In this document: in pieces, positions 1-8,506 of the stretch
Numbering within the stretch: the stretch's first letter is position 1
Layout of the letters: every line of letters begins with the position of its first letter
Source of the DNA: Bifidobacterium mongoliense DSM 21395
GTDB taxonomy: Bacteria; Actinomycetota; Actinomycetes; Actinomycetales; Bifidobacteriaceae
DNA length: 64,000 nucleotides
Direction of reading: 5' to 3'
Assembly: GCF_000741285.1 (NCBI RefSeq)
Contig: NZ_JGZE01000026.1
Coordinates: 24,876-88,875 of the forward strand
Position numbers and translations under genes: made by a program
The notes under the pieces: generated by a model
Told to the model about the DNA's origin: nothing
The model's database searches: none
What the model saw: the letters and a program-made list of their open reading frames with translations, nothing else

Positions 1-15
1 AATCCGCTCACCGAC

Positions 16-1152
16 ATGGGCATCCCCCGATGGGAGGATGAGGTGGGTGTCAACCGCATCATCAACCGGCGCGTGCTGGAACTCGAGCCGCTGCCGACCC
101 CCGCCCAGGTGCTGGCCGATCTGCCGATGTCCCGGCGTGCCCAGGATCTGGTGGCCTCGTCGCGCGACGATATCCGCGCGTGCCTCCACGGCGAGGACGA
201 TCGCCTGCTGGTCATCGTCGGGCCGTGTTCGGTGCACGACCCGAACGCGGCGTTGGATTACGCGAGTCGCCTGGCGCAACTCAAGGACGAGTTGGATGGC
301 GAGTTGCTCATCGTGATGCGGGTGTATTTCGAAAAGCCGCGCACCACGATCGGTTGGAAGGGCCTGATCAACGACCCCGACATCGACGGCAGCCACCGGA
401 TTCGCAAGGGTCTGTTGGTCGCCCGACGGACGCTGCTGGGGGTGCTGGAGGCGGGGCTGCCCGCCGCGACCGAATTCCTCGAGCCCACATCCCCCCAGTA
501 CATCGCGGATGCGGTGAGTTGGGGCGCCATCGGGGCCAGGAACACCGAATCGCAGATCCACCGGCAGCTGGCCAGCGGCCTGTCCATGCCCGTGGGTTTC
601 AAGAACGCCACCGACGGCTCGGTCAAACCCGCGGTCAACGGTTGTTTCGCCGCGGCGCAGCACCACACGTTCTTCGGCATCGATCATCTGGGCCGCGCCT
701 GCGCGGTGGAGACCTTGGGCAATCCCGATTGCCATGTCGTGCTCCGCGGATCGATCCACGGGCCGAACTACGACGCGGAATCGGTGTGCCAGGCCATGGG
801 CGAAGTGCGCGAGGAGATGCCCGACGAGTCCGCCGCGGCGCATGGCCTGGTCATCGACTGCTCGCACGGCAACAGCGGCAAGGACGAGCATCGTCAGGCC
901 GGCGTCGTCGAGGATCTGGCCCGGCGCATCGCCTCGGGTGAGCCCGACATCACCGGGTTGATGATGGAGAGCTTCATCGAAGGCGGCAATCAGCCCGCCG
1001 CGCCGTTGGCGCAGCTCGTGTACGGCAAATCGATCACCGACCGCTGCATATCCTGGCCGGATACCGCCGCGTTGCTGCGCACCCTGGCCGGTGCCGTGGC
1101 TGTGCGGCGCCGGCATGAGGCCGGGTCGCCATCCGAAAGGGCCACATCGTGA
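16..1152 (+). CDS. aroG: 3-deoxy-7-phosphoheptulonate (DAHP) synthase, class I
   Basis: Condenses phosphoenolpyruvate with erythrose 4-phosphate in the first step of the cytoplasmic shikimate pathway. Class I signatures are plain: GPCSVHDP (about residues 69-76), KPRTTIGWKGLINDP followed by the D-SHRIRKGL block, and DCSHGNSGKD towards the C terminus. The product is about 378 aa if translation starts at the ATG at 16, a normal size. The frame is already open at base 1, so the true start may lie upstream of the window; GTG 43 is another option. The stop codon overlaps a possible GTG start of the next gene by three bases, so the two are probably co-transcribed. Feedback specificity (Phe or Tyr type) cannot be read from the sequence. 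Confidence 0.93.
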   Translation: MGIPRWEDEVGVNRIINRRVLELEPLPTPAQVLADLPMSRRAQDLVASSRDDIRACLHGEDDRLLVIVGPCSVHDPNAALDYASRLAQLKDELDGELLIVMRVYFEKPRTTIGWKGLINDPDIDGSHRIRKGLLVARRTLLGVLEAGLPAATEFLEPTSPQYIADAVSWGAIGARNTESQIHRQLASGLSMPVGFKNATDGSVKPAVNGCFAAAQHHTFFGIDHLGRACAVETLGNPDCHVVLRGSIHGPNYDAESVCQAMGEVREEMPDESAAAHGLVIDCSHGNSGKDEHRQAGVVEDLARRIASGEPDITGLMMESFIEGGNQPAAPLAQLVYGKSITDRCISWPDTAALLRTLAGAVAVRRRHEAGSPSERATS

Positions 1153-1169
1153 CGGGAAAGGACACATCT

Positions 1170-1862
1170 ATGCGAACCGTAGCCGTGATCGGCGCATTGG
1201 ACGAGGAGGTCGCCGGCATCGCATCCGCGCTGCATGGCGTGGAGCATCGTGACGAGGCAGGGCTGGATATCGTGCACGGTGCGCTGGCCACGAGGCAAGG
1301 GCCGGACATCGCCGTGGCGGCCACCGTCGGGGGCATGGGGCTGGTCAATGCCGCCGCGACCACGCAGCATCTCATCGACGCCTTCCACCCCGAGGCCGTG
1401 ATCTTCTCCGGCATCGCCGGAAGCCTCAACCCTGCGCTGCATATCAACGACGTCGTGCTCGGCGGCACCCTGCGTTATCTGGACAGCGACATGCGACTCA
1501 TCGCACAGTGGAAGCCCGGGACCGAGGAGTTCCACAGCGATCCGCATCTGCTGGATCTGGCCGATGCCACGCTCAACGACCTGGACGTCATCCACATCGT
1601 GGGCATCATCGCCTCGGGCAACACCTTCGTCGACACCCCCGAGCGCATCGACCAGGTCAAACGCCAGACAGGCGCCGACGCCGTGGAGATGGAGGGCGCC
1701 GCCGTGGCCCACGTTGCCGCCCGCAACGACGTCCCGGCGCTGGTGATCCGGGCGCTGAGCGACAACGCGGACACCGAATACGAGGTGTTCAAGGAGTTCG
1801 ACATCTCCGCGTACGCCGATACGGCGGCCCGGATCACCCTCGGCATCGTCGAGCGGATGTAG
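1170..1862 (+). CDS. mtnN: 5'-methylthioadenosine/S-adenosylhomocysteine nucleosidase
   Basis: Hydrolyses the glycosidic bond of MTA and SAH, recycling by-products of SAM-dependent reactions. The N terminus VAVIGALDEEVAGI matches the family start, and the active-site segments VEMEGAAVAHVA and RALSDNAD carry the usual Glu and Asp. About 230 aa, as expected. I chose ATG 1170 because AAAGGA lies eight bases upstream; GTG 1149, overlapping the aroG stop, would add seven unsupported residues. The sensor kinase starts six bases after the stop, so this gene sits in the same transcription unit. Confidence 0.92.
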   Translation: MRTVAVIGALDEEVAGIASALHGVEHRDEAGLDIVHGALATRQGPDIAVAATVGGMGLVNAAATTQHLIDAFHPEAVIFSGIAGSLNPALHINDVVLGGTLRYLDSDMRLIAQWKPGTEEFHSDPHLLDLADATLNDLDVIHIVGIIASGNTFVDTPERIDQVKRQTGADAVEMEGAAVAHVAARNDVPALVIRALSDNADTEYEVFKEFDISAYADTAARITLGIVERM

Positions 1863-1868
1863 ACGGTC

Positions 1869-3167
1869 GTGGACATGTGGTGGCGATACGCACTATCGAT
1901 CGGTGTGTTCCTCGCCGTGGTCCTCACCATCGCCGTTCGGGTCGGGCTGGTGTTGGGCAGGCGTTCGGCGCGTGAACACGGCGGGTCGCCGGCCGCACGG
2001 GCCGGCGTCCTCGTTGGCGAAGGCTGGTCGGATGACGCCGAGCGCCGTCTGATCGCCCTCATGCCGTACGCGATGCTGGTACTCACCGGACAGGGGCTGG
2101 TGCGCTATCAGAGCCCCGACGCCCGCGATCTGGGCATCGTCGAGAACGATCGACTGACCGATCCCGGCATCGAGGCCGTCCTGCGCCGGGTCGTCGCCGA
2201 CGAGCGTGTCCGCGAGCTTGAGATCCACGTCAGGCAGTCGTCCCCGCGCTCTGTGGACGGCGGCGGCGAGGGGCAGGACCAGGATGTCGACGGCGAATAC
2301 CTGCGGGTGCGCGCCGGTGCCGTCGGACCGAATCTGTACGCCGTGTTCCTCAGCGACATCACCGAACAGCGCCGATTCGCCTCGATGCGCCGTGACTTCG
2401 TCACCAACGTGTCCCACGAACTCAAAACCCCCGCCGGCGCGATCTCCCTCTTGGCCGAGACGATCTCCGACGCGTCGGACGACGCCACGGCCGTGCGGTA
2501 CTTCGCGCAGCGCATCATCAAGGAATCCCAACGCCTGACCCAACTCGTGCATCGGCTCATCGACCTGCAGCGGGTCCAGGACCCGCAGGTCGTGAGGAAT
2601 CCGGAGGTGCTGGACGTGGTGGCGCTCGCCCGCGACGCCATCGGCATGAACCTCACCCTGGCGCAGACGGGAGGGGTGGGTCTGCTGCTGGACCTGGAAG
2701 GCCGCCGCATCGCCGACGGGGACGTGGTGGCGCACGGGCCGTCGGTCCGCGCCGACCGCACGTCGCTGACCACCGCCCTGAAGAACCTCATCGAAAACGC
2801 GATCCGCTATTCGCCCGACCGCACCGCCGTGACGATCGACGTGCGGTCGCGGGGCGAACGGGCGCTGATCCGTGTCATCGACCGGGGCGAGGGCATTCCC
2901 AAGGAGGCGTTGGGGCGCATCTTCGAGCGCTTCTACCGCGTCGATGAGGCCCGTTCCCGCGCGACGGGCGGCTCGGGGCTCGGGTTGGCGATCGCCAAGC
3001 ACGGCGTGGAGGAATGCGGCGGCACCCTGAGTGTATGGTCCCACGAGGGATTGGGGTCCACGTTTACCGTCAGTCTTCCCCTCGTCGCCGGTGATGACCG
3101 GCAGGGGGCCGATGCGGTCGGCGGCGGACCCGCCACTGCGATACAGGAGGAAGGACATCGATCATGA
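1869..3167 (+). CDS. senX3: sensor histidine kinase, SenX3/PhoR type
   Basis: Membrane-bound sensor kinase, probably for phosphate starvation. One N-terminal transmembrane segment (about residues 5-24), then a PAS-like region (about 50-165), a dimerisation/phosphoacceptor helix with SHELKTP (His183), an N box NLIENAIRYSP, a G1 box DRGEGIP, an F box RIFERFYRVD and a G2 box GGSGLGLAIAKHG. The single membrane span and the partner gene match actinobacterial SenX3. GTG 1869 is taken as start; ATG 1875 is possible. The stop overlaps the regulator start by four bases (ATGA), implying translational coupling. The phosphate role is inferred from the regulator and the pst genes downstream. Confidence 0.9.
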   Translation: MDMWWRYALSIGVFLAVVLTIAVRVGLVLGRRSAREHGGSPAARAGVLVGEGWSDDAERRLIALMPYAMLVLTGQGLVRYQSPDARDLGIVENDRLTDPGIEAVLRRVVADERVRELEIHVRQSSPRSVDGGGEGQDQDVDGEYLRVRAGAVGPNLYAVFLSDITEQRRFASMRRDFVTNVSHELKTPAGAISLLAETISDASDDATAVRYFAQRIIKESQRLTQLVHRLIDLQRVQDPQVVRNPEVLDVVALARDAIGMNLTLAQTGGVGLLLDLEGRRIADGDVVAHGPSVRADRTSLTTALKNLIENAIRYSPDRTAVTIDVRSRGERALIRVIDRGEGIPKEALGRIFERFYRVDEARSRATGGSGLGLAIAKHGVEECGGTLSVWSHEGLGSTFTVSLPLVAGDDRQGADAVGGGPATAIQEEGHRS

Positions 3168-3868
3168 CCAGACTGCTCATCGTCGAGGACGAGGAGTCCT
3201 ACCGGGAGCCCTTGGTCTATCAACTCACCCGCGAAGGCTACGCCGTGAGCGCCGCGGCGACGGGGGAGGAGGCCTGGGAGATCTTCACCCGGGGCGGCAT
3301 CGATCTGGTGCTGCTCGACGTGATGCTGCCGGGCATCGGCGGCATCGAACTGTGCCGTCGCATGCGTGAACAGAGCCGGTTGCCCATCATCATGGTGACG
3401 GCGAAAAGCACCGAGATCGACACGGTCGTGGGACTGGAGATCGGCGCCGACGATTACGTGACCAAGCCGTACTCCTTCCGCGAACTGCTCGCCCGGATCC
3501 GGGCGGTGTTGCGGCGCAATCCCGGTGCCGAGTCGCGCGATGCCGGCGACACGCACGAGGATCCGCTGCTGCGGTGCGGCGAGGTCATCATGAACGTCGC
3601 CGAACACGAAGTGAGCGTGAGGGGCGAGCAGGTGTTCTTCCCCCTCAAGGAGTTCGAACTGCTCGAATACCTGCTGCGCAACAAGGGCCGGGTGATGACC
3701 CGGCACCAGCTTATTAATCATGTGTGGGGTTCCGATTACGTGGGTGACACCAAGACCCTGGACGTCCATGTCAAACGGCTGCGCGCCAAGATCGAAGCCG
3801 ATGCGGCGGTGCACCGGTATCTCACGACGGTGCGTGGGTTGGGTTACAAGATCGACGACCCGCGCTGA
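3164..3868 (+). CDS. regX3: OmpR/PhoB-family response regulator, RegX3-like
   Basis: DNA-binding partner of the kinase just upstream. The receiver domain has acidic residues near the N terminus (VEDEESY), the phosphoacceptor in LLDVMLPG (Asp52), and the conserved Lys in YVTKPYSF. A winged-helix output domain follows, with FPLKEFELLEYLLRN and the recognition region TKTLDVHVKRLRAKIE. Length 234 aa is standard. The ribosome-binding site AGGAGGAAGG lies inside the end of the kinase gene. Its likely target is the Pho-box-like repeat 54 bp beyond its stop, in front of pstS. Confidence 0.92.
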   Translation: MTRLLIVEDEESYREPLVYQLTREGYAVSAAATGEEAWEIFTRGGIDLVLLDVMLPGIGGIELCRRMREQSRLPIIMVTAKSTEIDTVVGLEIGADDYVTKPYSFRELLARIRAVLRRNPGAESRDAGDTHEDPLLRCGEVIMNVAEHEVSVRGEQVFFPLKEFELLEYLLRNKGRVMTRHQLINHVWGSDYVGDTKTLDVHVKRLRAKIEADAAVHRYLTTVRGLGYKIDDPR

Positions 3869-3921
3869 CGAGCCGCTACCCTCGACTGTGTGCCAGGGGT
3901 GACATGCTGCGGTTGCGCAGA

Positions 3922-3943
3922 ATTCATCTGCTGTTCATCCTGC
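3922..3943 (+). promoter_or_regulatory. candidate Pho box upstream of pstS
   Basis: Two adjacent 11-bp direct repeats, ATTCATCTGCT (3922-3932) and GTTCATCCTGC (3933-3943), fit the actinobacterial PHO-box pattern of GTTCAYC-type 11-mers. A weaker third unit may precede them from 3911. A possible -10 box TAGGCT is at 3971-3976. Binding by the RegX3-like regulator is inferred from position and motif. Confidence 0.55.
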
Positions 3944-4084
3944 GTCGGGAGTGGCCCTGCGCCGCTGCCTTAGGCTGGAGATGTCATGAACACCATGCGC
4001 CTCGGATCATCGGGGCCATCGATTGCGGCTCCGCCGTGGTGCACGACGACAGCAGTCGTCCGAATGATAAGAGGATAGGACAAT

Positions 4085-5215
4085 ATGCGTAAGAATACGC
4101 TCATCCGTTCCATCGCCGCAGTGTGCGGCATCACCATGCTGGCCGGCTTCGCGGCGTGCGGCGACAACACCGCGGCCACGAACGGCTCCGATGCCGGCGC
4201 GACGCAGAAGGGCGCCGCCAAGATCTCCGGCGAGTTCCAGGGCGCCGGCGCCAGTTCCCAGCAGACCGCCGTCGAGGCGTGGATCGCGAGCTACACCCAG
4301 CAGAACCCCGACGCCAAGATCTCCTACAACCCCACCGGCTCCGGCGCGGGCGTGACCACCTTCCTGACCGGTGCCACGGCATGGGCCGGGTCCGACGCAT
4401 CGCTGAGCGCCGACGAGGTCAAGCAGTCCGCGAGCGTGTGCGCGTCGGGCAACGCCTTCGACGTGCCCGTCTACATCTCGCCGATCGCTATCGTGTTCAA
4501 CCTCAAGGGGGTCTCCGGCAAGGACAAGCACGTGAACATGGACGGTTCGACCATCGCCAAGATCTTCGACGGCAAGATCACGAAGTGGAACGATCCGGCC
4601 ATCGCCGAGCAGAACCCGAAGGCGACCCTGCCCGACACGCCCATCACGGTCGTGCACCGCTCCGACAAGTCCGGTACGACCAAGAACTTCCTGAGCTACG
4701 TCAAGGACGTCGCCGGTTCCGACTGGAACTACGAGGTCGGTGAGAACTGGCCCAACCAGATCGGTCAGGGCGGCAAGGGCACCGACGGCGTGATCAACAC
4801 CGTGTCCCAGGCCGACGGCACCATCGGCTACGCCGACGCCTCCAAGGCCGGCGAGCTCGGCACCGTCGCCGTCAAGGTCGGTGAGGACTACGTGCCGTAT
4901 TCGGCCGAAGCCGCGGCCAAGGTCGTGGACGCCTCGCCGGTCGACGCCGACGCCACGGGTGAGAACCGCGTGGTCATCGCCCTCAACCACAAGATCGACA
5001 GCGGCAACGCTTACCCGGTCGTGCTGGTCTCCTACGACGTGGCCTGCCCCGCCTACAAGGACGCCAAAACCGGTGAGTTCGTGAAGTCCTGGCTGAATTA
5101 TGTGGTCAGCAAGGAGGGTCAGCAGACCGCCGCCGACGCCTCTGGTTCCGCTCCGATGAGCGACAGCCTTCGTCAGAAGGTCGTCAAGTCCATCGAGGCC
5201 ATCAAGACCAAGTAG
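4085..5215 (+). CDS. pstS: phosphate ABC transporter substrate-binding lipoprotein PstS
   Basis: Captures inorganic phosphate outside the membrane and hands it to PstCA. The N terminus is a lipoprotein signal ending near LAGFAAC (Cys25; the -3 residue is an unusual Phe). Phosphate-site segments are visible: GAGASSQQTA, the NPTGSGAG loop and VVHRSDKSGTTKNF. 376 aa, normal. AGGATAGGA sits four bases before ATG 4085. First gene of pstSCAB and the one behind the Pho-like repeat. A stem-loop separates it from pstC, consistent with higher PstS output. Confidence 0.95.
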   Translation: MRKNTLIRSIAAVCGITMLAGFAACGDNTAATNGSDAGATQKGAAKISGEFQGAGASSQQTAVEAWIASYTQQNPDAKISYNPTGSGAGVTTFLTGATAWAGSDASLSADEVKQSASVCASGNAFDVPVYISPIAIVFNLKGVSGKDKHVNMDGSTIAKIFDGKITKWNDPAIAEQNPKATLPDTPITVVHRSDKSGTTKNFLSYVKDVAGSDWNYEVGENWPNQIGQGGKGTDGVINTVSQADGTIGYADASKAGELGTVAVKVGEDYVPYSAEAAAKVVDASPVDADATGENRVVIALNHKIDSGNAYPVVLVSYDVACPAYKDAKTGEFVKSWLNYVVSKEGQQTAADASGSAPMSDSLRQKVVKSIEAIKTK

Positions 5216-5226
5216 TCGCCCACCAT

Positions 5227-5252
5227 CCCGCTTCGCCGTCAAGGGGAGCGGG
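5227..5252 (+). terminator. intercistronic stem-loop between pstS and pstC
   Basis: CCCGCT and AGCGGG form an inner stem; outer CCATC (5223-5227) and GATGG (5262-5266) can extend it. There is no T run, so it is more likely a 3' stabiliser or partial terminator for pstS mRNA than a full stop. Confidence 0.4.
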
Positions 5253-5365
5253 CGGCCACCAGGATGGCGTTGCGACTGTGTCCAAAGAGTAAACTCGGGA
5301 CCGGAAGCGGTGCGCACGGGATGCCCGTGCCCTGGTGGTCGAGGTCGTCAGCGGTAAGGAGAACC

Positions 5366-6319
5366 GTGAGTTTGCACAGTACAGCTACTGAGTCCCGTGG
5401 AGCGGACCGGCGAGGTGACGCGATATTCAAGGGCGTGGCCTACGGTTGCGGAATCCTCATCCTTATCGTGCTCGCCGCCGTGACCCTGTTTCTGCTGTTC
5501 CGGGCCTGGCCGCTCATCGGCGGCGACGGCAAGGCCAACGCGGCCACCGTCGAATCCTTCACCGGTGGCTTGGCCCATAACTTCTGGCAATACGTCGGCC
5601 CGCTCGTCTTCGGCACGGTGCTGGTGGCGGCCCTCGCCCTCGGCATCGCCTTCTTCATCGCCGTCGGGATCGCCCTGTTCATCTCCCACTATGCGCCCCG
5701 GCGTCTCGCCGCCGTGCTCAACTACATCGTCGATCTGCTGGCGGCCATCCCCTCGGTGATCTACGGCCTCTGGGGTGGTCTGGTACTGGTTCCCGCCATC
5801 CACCCGTTCTGGGATTGGGTGGCCCGATACTTCGGGTGGATTCCGATCTTCTCCGGTCCGGCGGCGAATCCGTCCCGTACCGTGGCCACGGTGGCGGTCG
5901 TGCTCGCCGTCATGATTCTGCCGATCATCACCTCTATGTCGCGCGACATCTTCGTGCAGACACCGAGGCTCCAGGAGGAGGCCGCCCTGGCCCTGGGCGC
6001 CACCAAGTGGGAGATGATCAAGCTCGCGGTCCTGCCGTTCGGCCGTTCAGGCATCGTCTCGGCCTCCATGCTGGGACTCGGTCGTGCGCTCGGTGAGACC
6101 ATGGCCGTGCTCATGATCCTGTCGCCTGGGCTGCGGTACTCGTTCAAGCTGCTGCAGGCCTCGCAGAGCCAGACGATCGCCGCCAACATCGCGGCGCAGT
6201 ATCCCGAGGCGAACAACCTCGGTGTCTCCACGCTCATCGGCACCGGTCTGGTGCTGTTCCTGATCACGTTCCTCGTCAATTTTCTGGCCCGTAAGATTAC
6301 CAGAAAGATAGGTGCATGA
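5366..6319 (+). CDS. pstC: phosphate ABC transporter permease PstC
   Basis: Membrane subunit of the phosphate importer. About six hydrophobic segments; the cytoplasmic coupling loop EEAALALGATKWEMIKLAVL is the binding-protein-dependent permease signature for docking PstB. I start it at GTG 5366, which has TAAGGAGA three bases upstream and gives a 317-aa protein of normal size; the frame is open further upstream but that stretch is not protein-like. The last bases overlap the pstA start (ATGA), so the two permeases are translationally coupled. Confidence 0.93.
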   Translation: MSLHSTATESRGADRRGDAIFKGVAYGCGILILIVLAAVTLFLLFRAWPLIGGDGKANAATVESFTGGLAHNFWQYVGPLVFGTVLVAALALGIAFFIAVGIALFISHYAPRRLAAVLNYIVDLLAAIPSVIYGLWGGLVLVPAIHPFWDWVARYFGWIPIFSGPAANPSRTVATVAVVLAVMILPIITSMSRDIFVQTPRLQEEAALALGATKWEMIKLAVLPFGRSGIVSASMLGLGRALGETMAVLMILSPGLRYSFKLLQASQSQTIAANIAAQYPEANNLGVSTLIGTGLVLFLITFLVNFLARKITRKIGA

Positions 6320-7308
6320 TGGCTTCTTCGTCGGATTCCCCCATGGACGGGGCGCCGGTCATCGATTTCGACCGCTTTGTACCCACCCGGTCGGCCATCG
6401 CGGCGCGCAAACGCAAGGACCTGCTCATGCGCGTCCTGGTGGCGGCGGCGTTCGTCATCGCGCTCGTGCCGCTCGTGTCGGTTCTGTGGACCACGATTGC
6501 GAGCGGCGTGCGACGGCTCAACCTCAACTTCCTGTCCTATAACATGTCGGGTGTGATCGGCGGTCGCCCCACGCCCTCGGGCGGCTACGGCGGCATCCTC
6601 CACGCGGTGATCGGCACCCTCGAGATCACCTTGGGCGCGGTGGCCATCTCGGTCCCCATCGGCATCATGTGCGCCGTGTATCTCGTCGAGTACGCCCATG
6701 GCGGCCCCCTGTCCCGGATCATCGCGATCCTCGTGGACGTCATGAGTGGCATCCCCTCGATCGTGGCGGGCCTCTTCGCGTTCTCCATGTTCAGCATCGT
6801 CTTCGGGCCGGGCACCATCAACGGCATCTCCGGTTCGGTCGCCCTCTCCCTGCTCATGCTGCCCACCGTGGTGAAATCGAGCGAGGAGATGCTCAAGATC
6901 GTCCCGGACGATCTGCGCGAGGCCTCGCTCGCGCTGGGTGTGACGAAACAACGGACCATCACCAAGATCGTCCTGCGCACTTCACTGCCGGGCATCGTCT
7001 CCGGCGTCATCCTGGCCATCGCCCGCGTGATCGGCGAGACGGCGCCTCTGCTCATGACGGCCGGTTACATCGCCACGACGAACTTCAATCTGTTCTCCGG
7101 ACAGATGACGACGCTGCCCGTCTATGTCTATCAGGAGTACAGCAAGCTGTCGGTCACCTGCCCCGCGTCGGCGGGCGCCGACTGCATCACCTCGATACCG
7201 ATGCAACGGTCCTGGGCCGCGGCGCTTACGCTCATCATCCTGGTGCTCATCCTCAACCTCGTCGGGCGACTCGTGGCACGGGTGTTCGCCGTGAAGACGG
7301 AGCGGTGA
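6316..7308 (+). CDS. pstA: phosphate ABC transporter permease PstA
   Basis: Second membrane subunit of the PstSCAB importer, pairing with PstC. Starts with a cytoplasmic segment of about 35 residues, then six predicted helices; the EAA-like loop REASLALGVTKQRTITKIVL is present. 330 aa from ATG 6316; the next codon, ATG 6319, is equally plausible and is better spaced from AGATAGG. A segment near the C terminus (SKLSVTCPASAGADC) adds two Cys residues in a loop. There are 117 bp before pstB without an obvious terminator. Confidence 0.93.
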   Translation: MMASSSDSPMDGAPVIDFDRFVPTRSAIAARKRKDLLMRVLVAAAFVIALVPLVSVLWTTIASGVRRLNLNFLSYNMSGVIGGRPTPSGGYGGILHAVIGTLEITLGAVAISVPIGIMCAVYLVEYAHGGPLSRIIAILVDVMSGIPSIVAGLFAFSMFSIVFGPGTINGISGSVALSLLMLPTVVKSSEEMLKIVPDDLREASLALGVTKQRTITKIVLRTSLPGIVSGVILAIARVIGETAPLLMTAGYIATTNFNLFSGQMTTLPVYVYQEYSKLSVTCPASAGADCITSIPMQRSWAAALTLIILVLILNLVGRLVARVFAVKTER

Positions 7309-7425
7309 GCGGCATATGAGCGACCGAGCCGCGGCGTCGATGGCACCCATCACCAGGGACCGGTACCGTTCCCACACCATCCATCAACTTGAACACACGA
7401 TCTGAAGGGAACCGAAGACCATATC

Positions 7426-8205
7426 ATGGGACAACGCATCGATGTGAACCATCTCAACATCTACTACAGTGATTTTCTCGCCGTGGAGGATGTCAACATC
7501 GCCATACAACCCAATAAGGTGACCGCCTTCATCGGTCCTTCCGGTTGCGGCAAATCGACCGTGCTGCGCACCCTGGATCGTATGCACGAGATCATCCCCG
7601 GCGCCCACGTCAAGGGCGAGGTACTGCTCGAGGGCCGCGACCTGTACGCGAAGGGCGTCGATCCGGTCGCCGTGCGGCGAGACATTGGCATGGTCTTCCA
7701 GCGCGCGAACCCGTTCCCGACCATGTCGATCAGGGAGAATGTCCTGGCAGGCATCCGGCTCAACAACCGGCGCATCGCCAAAAGCGACGCCGACGATCTG
7801 GTCGAATGGGCGCTGCGTGGCGCCAATCTGTGGAACGAGGTCAAGGACCGCCTCGACAATCCCGGCATCGGACTCTCCGGCGGGCAGCAGCAGCGTCTGT
7901 GCATCGCCAGAGCCGTGGCCGTCCACCCCCAGGTGCTGCTCATGGACGAGCCCTGCTCCGCGCTGGACCCGATCTCGACCCTCGCCGTCGAGGACCTCAT
8001 CAACGAGCTCAAGCACGACTACACGATCGTCATCGTGACGCACAACATGCAGCAGGCCGCCCGCATCGCCGATTACACCGGGTTCTTCAACCTCAAGGCC
8101 GTGGGCCAGCCCGGGCACCTCGAGTATTTCGCCGACACCACCACGATGTTCAACAACCCCCAGAACGAGGAGGCCGAGCGCTACATCTCCGGTCGCTTCG
8201 GCTGA
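7426..8205 (+). CDS. pstB: phosphate ABC transporter ATPase PstB
   Basis: Powers phosphate import through PstCA. Contains Walker [10 protein letters not shown] (about residues 39-47), Q loop VFQRANPFP, signature [14 protein letters not shown], Walker B VLLMDEP and the switch His in [10 protein letters not shown]. 259 aa is the usual PstB length. Last gene of the pst cluster; no phoU follows. Start ATG 7426 has GAAGGGA upstream at a rather long spacing. Confidence 0.95.
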   Translation: MGQRIDVNHLNIYYSDFLAVEDVNIAIQPNKVTAFIGPSGCGKSTVLRTLDRMHEIIPGAHVKGEVLLEGRDLYAKGVDPVAVRRDIGMVFQRANPFPTMSIRENVLAGIRLNNRRIAKSDADDLVEWALRGANLWNEVKDRLDNPGIGLSGGQQQRLCIARAVAVHPQVLLMDEPCSALDPISTLAVEDLINELKHDYTIVIVTHNMQQAARIADYTGFFNLKAVGQPGHLEYFADTTTMFNNPQNEEAERYISGRFG

Positions 8206-8506
8206 TTCCCGACAGCTCCACGAGCCCCGCCACCGCTTCGGACCATCGCCATGCGAGCCGTTGCGGTGACGGGGCTCGTCGCGTTGGAACGGTGCACATC
8301 GCGGTGCCTCCCATACGACGACCGGCCCGCATCTCGGTGCCGAGCGGTGGCATCCGGCGGCGGGTCGAAGGGCGCAGCGGCCCCATGTGAGCATGACATC
8401 TTCATGACGCATACCGGTGCTATGGTCGCTCTTGTCCGCTTGCGGACGAGTCGCAGTAACCTCGGCACGAGGCAATCGTGCACAAACCAAGGAGAGAAAA
8501 GAAGGA
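8206..8506 (+). other. intergenic region and leader of the purine permease gene
   Basis: No coding sequence seen. A 9-bp stem with a tight loop (8431-8450, GTCCGCTTGCGGAC core) lies about 60 bases before the permease start. TATGGT at 8421-8426 could be its -10 box, which would put the hairpin at the very 5' end of the mRNA. I see no recognisable purine-riboswitch core. Confidence 0.4.

Noticed and set aside
3904..4092. 62-codon frame between the regulator and pstS
   Set aside because: It covers the Pho-box and promoter region, has no ribosome-binding site and overlaps the pstS start.
8206..8506. Purine riboswitch before the permease
   Set aside because: A hairpin is present, but I cannot find the conserved three-way-junction core, so I did not call it.
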